Source of the DNA: Actinomycetota bacterium | Lineage (GTDB): Bacteria > Actinomycetota > Thermoleophilia > Gaiellales > Gaiellaceae | Assembly: GCA_005883235.1 (NCBI GenBank) | Contig: VAYE01000158.1 | Span: 1-8,478, forward strand | DNA length: 8,478 nt | Direction: 5' to 3' | Shown: one piece after another, positions 5,590 through 8,478 of the stretch | Numbering within the stretch: position 1 is the first letter of the stretch | Layout: the number at the start of each line of letters is the position of its first letter | The notes under the pieces: generated by a model | What the model was told of the DNA's origin: nothing | Seen by the model: only the letters and a program-made list of their open reading frames with translations | Databases searched by the model: none | Translations under genes and position numbers: made by a program

Positions 5590-6009
5590 TTACGCGAACG
5601 GGTGCCCGCCGACGAGGCGGGAGACGGCTTCGGTGAAGGCGTCGAACGGCTGGCTGGCGTCCAGATCGGCCGAGCCGGGACCGCGGCCGTCGCCGGACGA
5701 TTCGACCCTGCGGTCACCGCTCTCGAGGGTCAGCGACCAGTGCGTGCCGTCGCGAACCTGCTCGGCCGGCTCGAGGCGTGCGTCCGGCTCGTAGTGGCTT
5801 CCCCAGCTCCAGACGTCGATCCCGTCCATCGTCTCCCAGAAGCGGTGCCACTGCGCCTCCGACGGCGAGACGGCGATCTGGCGCCGCTCCTCGTAGCCGG
5901 AGAGAAAGCTCTCGTAGACGAGCCGATCTCCGTCCCACCACACGCCGTACGAGGCGCCGCCGAAGTTGCCGAGGTAGACCTCGAGCGCTCGAGGTCTACG
6001 GTCGTCCAT
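5590..6009 (-). CDS. Hypothetical protein, 139 aa, Trp-rich, unknown function
   Basis: A soluble-looking protein with no signal peptide or membrane segment. It is rich in aromatic residues: YGVWWDGDRLVYESF (about 21-35), W54, W58, W67 and W69. It has a distinctive DGTHWSLTLESGDRRVESSG stretch (about 87-106) and a C-terminal helix, PFDAFTEAVSRLVGG. The DGTxWSL pattern followed by a short hairpin and a Gly-rich turn recurs, from memory, in small uncharacterised bacterial proteins, but I cannot name a family. The ATG shares its A with the last base of the preceding ORF's TGA (TGATG), so translation is probably coupled. No ribosome-binding site of its own is evident. Codons 4-12 contain a perfect 26-bp palindrome, which is odd for coding DNA. 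Confidence 0.75.
   Translation of the reverse strand: MDDRRPRALEVYLGNFGGASYGVWWDGDRLVYESFLSGYEERRQIAVSPSEAQWHRFWETMDGIDVWSWGSHYEPDARLEPAEQVRDGTHWSLTLESGDRRVESSGDGRGPGSADLDASQPFDAFTEAVSRLVGGHPFA
5974..5999. repeat. Perfect 26-bp palindrome inside the start of the 139-aa gene
   Basis: The 13-nt arm GTAGACCTCGAGC (5974-5986) is followed without spacer by its exact reverse complement (5987-5999). It begins 8 nt inside the coding region. In RNA it would fold into a hairpin of about 11 bp with a tight loop close to the start codon. As DNA it could be a dimer-binding operator. Confidence 0.8.
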
Positions 6010-6191
6010 CAGCGCCGCGCGTTCGTGTGCGGGCGGGCCCTGCCCGGCTCGGCTGTGCCGCGTCCGATCGCGACGATTCTCGCGGCGGTCAGGCGGGACG
6101 CGCCTCCGGCGACGAGCCGGTCGATGATCGTCGCCCTGCTCAGCGTCTGCATGTCCGCCAACGTGATCTCGGTCTCGCCGAAGCGGGTCAC
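6009..6191 (-). CDS. Small hypothetical protein, 60 aa, coupled to the 139-aa gene
   Basis: The frame opens at a GTG (6191) and ends in a TGA that overlaps the next ATG as TGATG. The product begins MTRFGETEITLADMQTLSR, continues through a helical AAR-type segment (VAGGASRLTAARIVAIGRG) and ends in a basic tail (RARPHTNARR). There is no signal or membrane segment. I do not recognise a family. The start is uncertain: GAGGAG lies too far upstream of the GTG, and an internal ATG at residue 14 would give 47 aa. A terminator-like hairpin at 6257-6294 separates it from the cold-shock gene, so its promoter should lie in the short gap 6192-6256. The coupling to the next gene is the main evidence that it is translated. 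Confidence 0.45.
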   Translation of the reverse strand: MTRFGETEITLADMQTLSRATIIDRLVAGGASRLTAARIVAIGRGTAEPGRARPHTNARR

Positions 6192-6256
6192 GTCGGCGTC
6201 GAGCTCGCTCTCCTCAGCCTTGGGTGCGATGGCGCAGCCCCTCTCCGTCGGTGGAT

Positions 6257-6294
6257 GTCGAGCGCGTCGGGCGATTGCGCGCGACGCGCTCGAC
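6257..6294 (-). terminator. Terminator-like hairpin after the cold-shock gene
   Basis: GTCGAGCGCGTCG (6257-6269) and CGACGCGCTCGAC (6282-6294) form a perfect 13-bp stem with a 12-nt loop. On the minus strand the stem begins 8 nt after the TAG of the cold-shock gene. No T-run follows, as is common for terminators in GC-rich actinobacteria. Confidence 0.65.
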
Positions 6295-6302
6295 TGAATC
6301 GG

Positions 6303-6512
6303 CTAGGCGCCGACCTGGACGACGTTCCGAGCCTCGGGGCCCTTGCTGCCCTCGGCGGGCTCGAACTCGACGGTCGCGCCTTCGGCGAGGCTCTTGAAGC
6401 CTTCGCCCGAGACGTTGCTGTGGTGCACGAAGAGATCCTTCCCGCCCTCTGCGGGAGTGATGAATCCGTAGCCCTTCGAGTCGTTGAACCACTTCACGGT
6501 TCCGGTAGCCAT
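6303..6512 (-). CDS. csp: Cold-shock domain protein (CspA family), 69 aa
   Basis: A single cold-shock domain that binds single-stranded RNA or DNA and acts as an RNA chaperone in the cytoplasm. It starts [20 protein letters not shown], with RNP1 motif KGYGFI (13-18), RNP2 motif LFVHH (27-31) and the usual surface aromatics W8, F17, F28 and H30. The end ([16 protein letters not shown]) fits the family, and 69 aa is normal. Upstream on the minus strand are GGGAGGTG and a run of seven Ts directly before the ATG, which give a strong and unstructured start. The gene diverges from the glycosidase-like gene with only 44 bp between start codons. It is followed by its own hairpin, which suggests a single-gene transcript. 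Whether it is cold-induced or constitutive cannot be told. Confidence 0.97.
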   Translation of the reverse strand: MATGTVKWFNDSKGYGFITPAEGGKDLFVHHSNVSGEGFKSLAEGATVEFEPAEGSKGPEARNVVQVGA

Positions 6513-6521
6513 AAAAAAACA

Positions 6522-6554
6522 CCTCCCTTACCAATTCACGAACGGGTAAGGAGG
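6522..6554. promoter_or_regulatory. Divergent start region: inverted repeat holding both ribosome-binding sites
   Basis: CCTCCCTTACC (6522-6532) and GGTAAGGAGG (6545-6554) are complementary except for one bulged base. The left arm is, on the minus strand, the GGGAGG site of the cold-shock gene. The right arm is the AAGGAGG site of the glycosidase-like gene, only 2 nt from its ATG. Both 5' leaders share this 44-bp gap, so at least one promoter must lie inside the opposite coding region. Confidence 0.6.
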
Positions 6555-6556
6555 CG

Positions 6557-7837
6557 ATGAGGCCGCCCGAACTCGCTCTCGTCCACCTCCGGATCGACGG
6601 GAGCGACGTCTTTCCGATCGGCTTCTCGAATCCGCCTCCGCTCGGCGGGCACGCGCCGAGCGGCAAGGACGGGCTGCAGGAGCTGAAGGCCGGCGGCGCG
6701 AGCTTCATCCGCACCGGGCGCGGCGACTGGAACCTCCAGGCGATCGACGCTCAGATCGCGGCCGAGAAGCAGCTCGAGGATGCAGCCGCCTCGCATGGGC
6801 TGCACTGCTGGCTCTGGCTCGGTGAGACGCCGAACCTGCCGACACAGCCGGGCTCGGCGAACGAGCAGCTCCTGACGCGGATCACCGCCGCGTTCAAGGA
6901 TCACGCGGGAGTTGGCGCCTACAAGGGCTTCGACGAGCCCCGAAACCCGTTTCGCGGCGCCAACTGGATCCGCCCGGCCGGGCTCAAGCGCGCGAAGACG
7001 AAGCTCAAGGCCCTCGACCCGGCACACCCCGTCGTGATCATCCAGGCGCCGCCGAGCCCAGTCGAGGACCTCATCCCGTACCGAAGCTCGTTCGACATCA
7101 CCGGTGCGGACATCTTCCCCGTCTCCTACCCACCCGGGAAGCACATCGACGGGCCGGGCGGACCCGTCGCCGGGACGAACCGCGACATCAGCCTCGTTGG
7201 CGACGTGACCCGGAAGATGGTGCAGGCGGCGGGCGGGGCGCCGGTCTGGACGACCCTCCAGATCGCATGGACCTGGACCACGACCTCGCAGAGCCGGCCC
7301 GCCGTCGTGCCCCGTTTCCCCACGTTGCCGGAGGAGCGCTTCATGGCCTACCAGGCGATCGTGAGCGGCGCCCGCGGGCTCATGTTCTTCGGCGGGCACC
7401 TGACCCACAACGTGCGGCCGCGCGACGCGCAGGCGGGGTGGAACTGGCGCTTCTGGGAGCTTGTCCTGCAACCACTGCTCGCCGAGCTGACGTCGACCGC
7501 CGTGAATCCGATTCTCGTGGCGCCGGACGCGGCGGCAACCGTGACTGCGAGCGCCCCGGACGTCGAGCTCGTGACGCGCCAGGACAACCAGTTCGTCTAC
7601 GTGATCGCGGTCAGGCGCGGCGGAACGACGACGCAGGTCAGCTTCTCGGGGCTCCCGCCCAGGGGCGACGGCTCACCGATCACGGACTGCCAGGTTCTCT
7701 TCGAGTACGCGCAGGACCCGCTCCCGCCCCCACTCGCCCCAGGGCACCAGGTCTTCAGGTCGGTCGCCGTGACGAACGGCGGCTTCAAGGACTGGTTCGG
7801 GCCGCACGACGTCCACGTCTACCGCTTCGCGATCTGA
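6557..7837 (+). CDS. TIM-barrel glycoside-hydrolase-like protein, 426 aa
   Basis: The N-terminus VFPIGFSNPPPLGG (about 18-31) resembles the first strand of beta-galactosidase or cellulase-like TIM barrels. Strand-like motifs follow: GGASFIRTGRGDW, HGLHCWLWLGETP, VGAYKGFDEP (E127, a candidate acid/base glutamate at the end of strand 4), VVIIQAPP, DITGADIFPVSYPP, APVWTTLQIAW and RFMAYQAIVSGARGLMFFGG. The last 110 residues look like a small beta-sandwich (VYVIAVRRGGTTTQVSFSG, ending DVHVYRF). A second catalytic glutamate is not obvious after the GLMFF strand, so activity is uncertain. No signal peptide is visible, so it is probably cytoplasmic. AAGGAGG ends only 2 nt before the ATG, but no other in-frame start codon lies near. 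It is convergent with the M23-like gene, with 3 bp between stops. Confidence 0.8.
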   Translation: MRPPELALVHLRIDGSDVFPIGFSNPPPLGGHAPSGKDGLQELKAGGASFIRTGRGDWNLQAIDAQIAAEKQLEDAAASHGLHCWLWLGETPNLPTQPGSANEQLLTRITAAFKDHAGVGAYKGFDEPRNPFRGANWIRPAGLKRAKTKLKALDPAHPVVIIQAPPSPVEDLIPYRSSFDITGADIFPVSYPPGKHIDGPGGPVAGTNRDISLVGDVTRKMVQAAGGAPVWTTLQIAWTWTTTSQSRPAVVPRFPTLPEERFMAYQAIVSGARGLMFFGGHLTHNVRPRDAQAGWNWRFWELVLQPLLAELTSTAVNPILVAPDAAATVTASAPDVELVTRQDNQFVYVIAVRRGGTTTQVSFSGLPPRGDGSPITDCQVLFEYAQDPLPPPLAPGHQVFRSVAVTNGGFKDWFGPHDVHVYRFAI

Positions 7838-7840
7838 GAG

Positions 7841-8478
7841 CTACCGGCTTTTCTTGTTGCCGAGCACGAGCACGAGGTGGGCGACGGCCCGGTTGCCCTC
7901 GATGTCGGAGGCCTCGACGTCGAGACGGTACTCGCCGTCCGGATGGTCGCCGCTCTTCCAGCCGCGGGCCAGGAAGAACCGGTAGAGGCCCGGCTTCTTC
8001 GGATGGTTCTGCCGGCTGCCCGGCGCGTAGATCCGCGTGAACTGGCTGTTCGGGAGGAGCTTCGAGCGGAAGTCGGCGGCGTTCGTCCACGGCACGACCG
8101 CCTTGCCGAAGCGGACGATGCGCCAGCGGATGAGCGCCGGTGCGACCGGCATGTCCGTCCAGTCGGGGTCGGGGACGCGCATCGCCGGCCGGTCGAAGGC
8201 CTCGACGATCAGGTCGACGGCGCCCTTGATCTGCTCGGGGTCGAGCTCCTGCCCGCCGCGCGAGACGACGACCCGCTCGATCTTCGGCGAGCTCGGATCG
8301 GTGTACGGCCGGAGCGCGCCGCGGCGCATCGGGTTGACGTAGCTCCCGCCGGTCCGCTCGGCGAAGTGGACGTGACCCCAGCCCTTCGCGACGTGGCCGA
8401 GGAGCGCGTGCTGGGCGACCTGCTGCTTGTGCTTCACGACCGGATCGACGTGCCAGTAGCCGAAGATCCGTCGCCCGC
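7841..8478 (-). CDS. M23-like metallopeptidase with C-terminal beta domain, partial at right edge
   Basis: The frame is open from the right edge to a TAG at 7841, and about 212 codons are visible. The first visible part, GYWHVDPVVKHKQQVAQ then LLGHVAKGWGHVHFAER, matches the C-terminal half of an M23 (lysostaphin/LytM) domain. It has a YWHV histidine and the HVH zinc/catalytic motif. The N-terminal half with the HxxxD motif lies outside. GGSYVNPMR ends the peptidase domain. About 150 residues follow with LYRFFLARGWKSGDHPDGEY and DVEASDIEGNRAVAHLVLVLG, a pattern typical of an Ig/fibronectin-like surface fold. Peptidoglycan or another envelope substrate is expected from the family, but neither the signal peptide nor the first zinc ligands can be checked. 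The GTG at 8437 is an internal codon, not the start. Confidence 0.65.
   Translation of the reverse strand, partial: GRRIFGYWHVDPVVKHKQQVAQHALLGHVAKGWGHVHFAERTGGSYVNPMRRGALRPYTDPSSPKIERVVVSRGGQELDPEQIKGAVDLIVEAFDRPAMRVPDPDWTDMPVAPALIRWRIVRFGKAVVPWTNAADFRSKLLPNSQFTRIYAPGSRQNHPKKPGLYRFFLARGWKSGDHPDGEYRLDVEASDIEGNRAVAHLVLVLGNKKSR

Noticed and set aside
5158..6297. Plus-strand frame of 379 codons across the small surface protein and unknown genes
   Set aside because: It runs through a terminator hairpin and opposite several better-supported genes, with no ribosome-binding site or domain.
6192..6302. N-terminal extension of the 60-aa ORF toward the cold-shock gene
   Set aside because: The frame stays open to 6303 but contains no ATG, GTG or TTG, and it crosses a perfect 13-bp terminator-like stem.
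6536..7471. Minus-strand frame of 311 codons opposite the glycosidase-like gene
   Set aside because: Shadow of a gene with clear barrel motifs, with charged low-complexity composition.
1..8478. Mobile element, CRISPR array, phage or toxin-antitoxin system
   Set aside because: No transposase, integrase, repeat-spacer pattern or recognisable toxin was seen. The 11-bp tandem units are too short and too regularly promoter-placed to be CRISPR.

Overview
The window is GC-rich and densely packed, with GTG as well as ATG starts and many 1-11 nt gene overlaps. Its best recognisable relatives are actinobacterial: an MprA/MprB-like two-component system and a PepD-like HtrA protease. Lineage is inferred from gene content and base composition alone. 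A deep-branching actinobacterium (for example Thermoleophilia/Gaiellales-like) is plausible but unproven.

Layout. (1) 1-1449, minus strand: a tightly overlapping three-gene set. It comprises a secreted protein with an internal repeat (1449-796), a 69-aa membrane-anchored small protein (799-590), and the start of an ApbE-type FAD:protein FMN transferase (600 to beyond the left edge). (2) 1526-3555, minus strand: mprA-like response regulator and mprB-like sensor kinase, overlapping by ATGA. (3) 3556-3870: a 315-bp divergent control region. (4) 3871-5539, plus strand: pepD/HtrA-like secreted serine protease, a 47-aa small ORF with a strong ribosome-binding site, and a 109-aa small surface protein with a signal peptide and a C-terminal membrane anchor. 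(5) 5561-5588: a hairpin terminator between convergent genes. (6) 5590-6512, minus strand: a cold-shock protein with its own terminator-like hairpin, then two translationally coupled unknown genes. (7) 6557-7837, plus strand: a TIM-barrel glycosidase-like protein. (8) 7841-8478, minus strand: the C-terminal part of an M23-like peptidase, cut by the right edge.

The most striking signal is regulatory. Three operators, each of exactly four 11-bp direct repeats (consensus CTAAGA plus 5 nt), occur at 1493-1536, 3730-3773 and 3779-3822. The last two lie head-to-head between mprA and pepD. The first lies upstream of the secreted-protein/apbE set. In every case the strand reading TCTTAG runs toward the putative target gene. 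An 11-bp period is what OmpR/PhoB-family regulators such as MprA recognise. The inferred circuit is an envelope-stress regulon in which MprAB controls itself, the PepD protease with its small companion genes, and an envelope protein/flavinylation operon.

No tRNA, rRNA, CRISPR array, insertion sequence or phage feature was seen.
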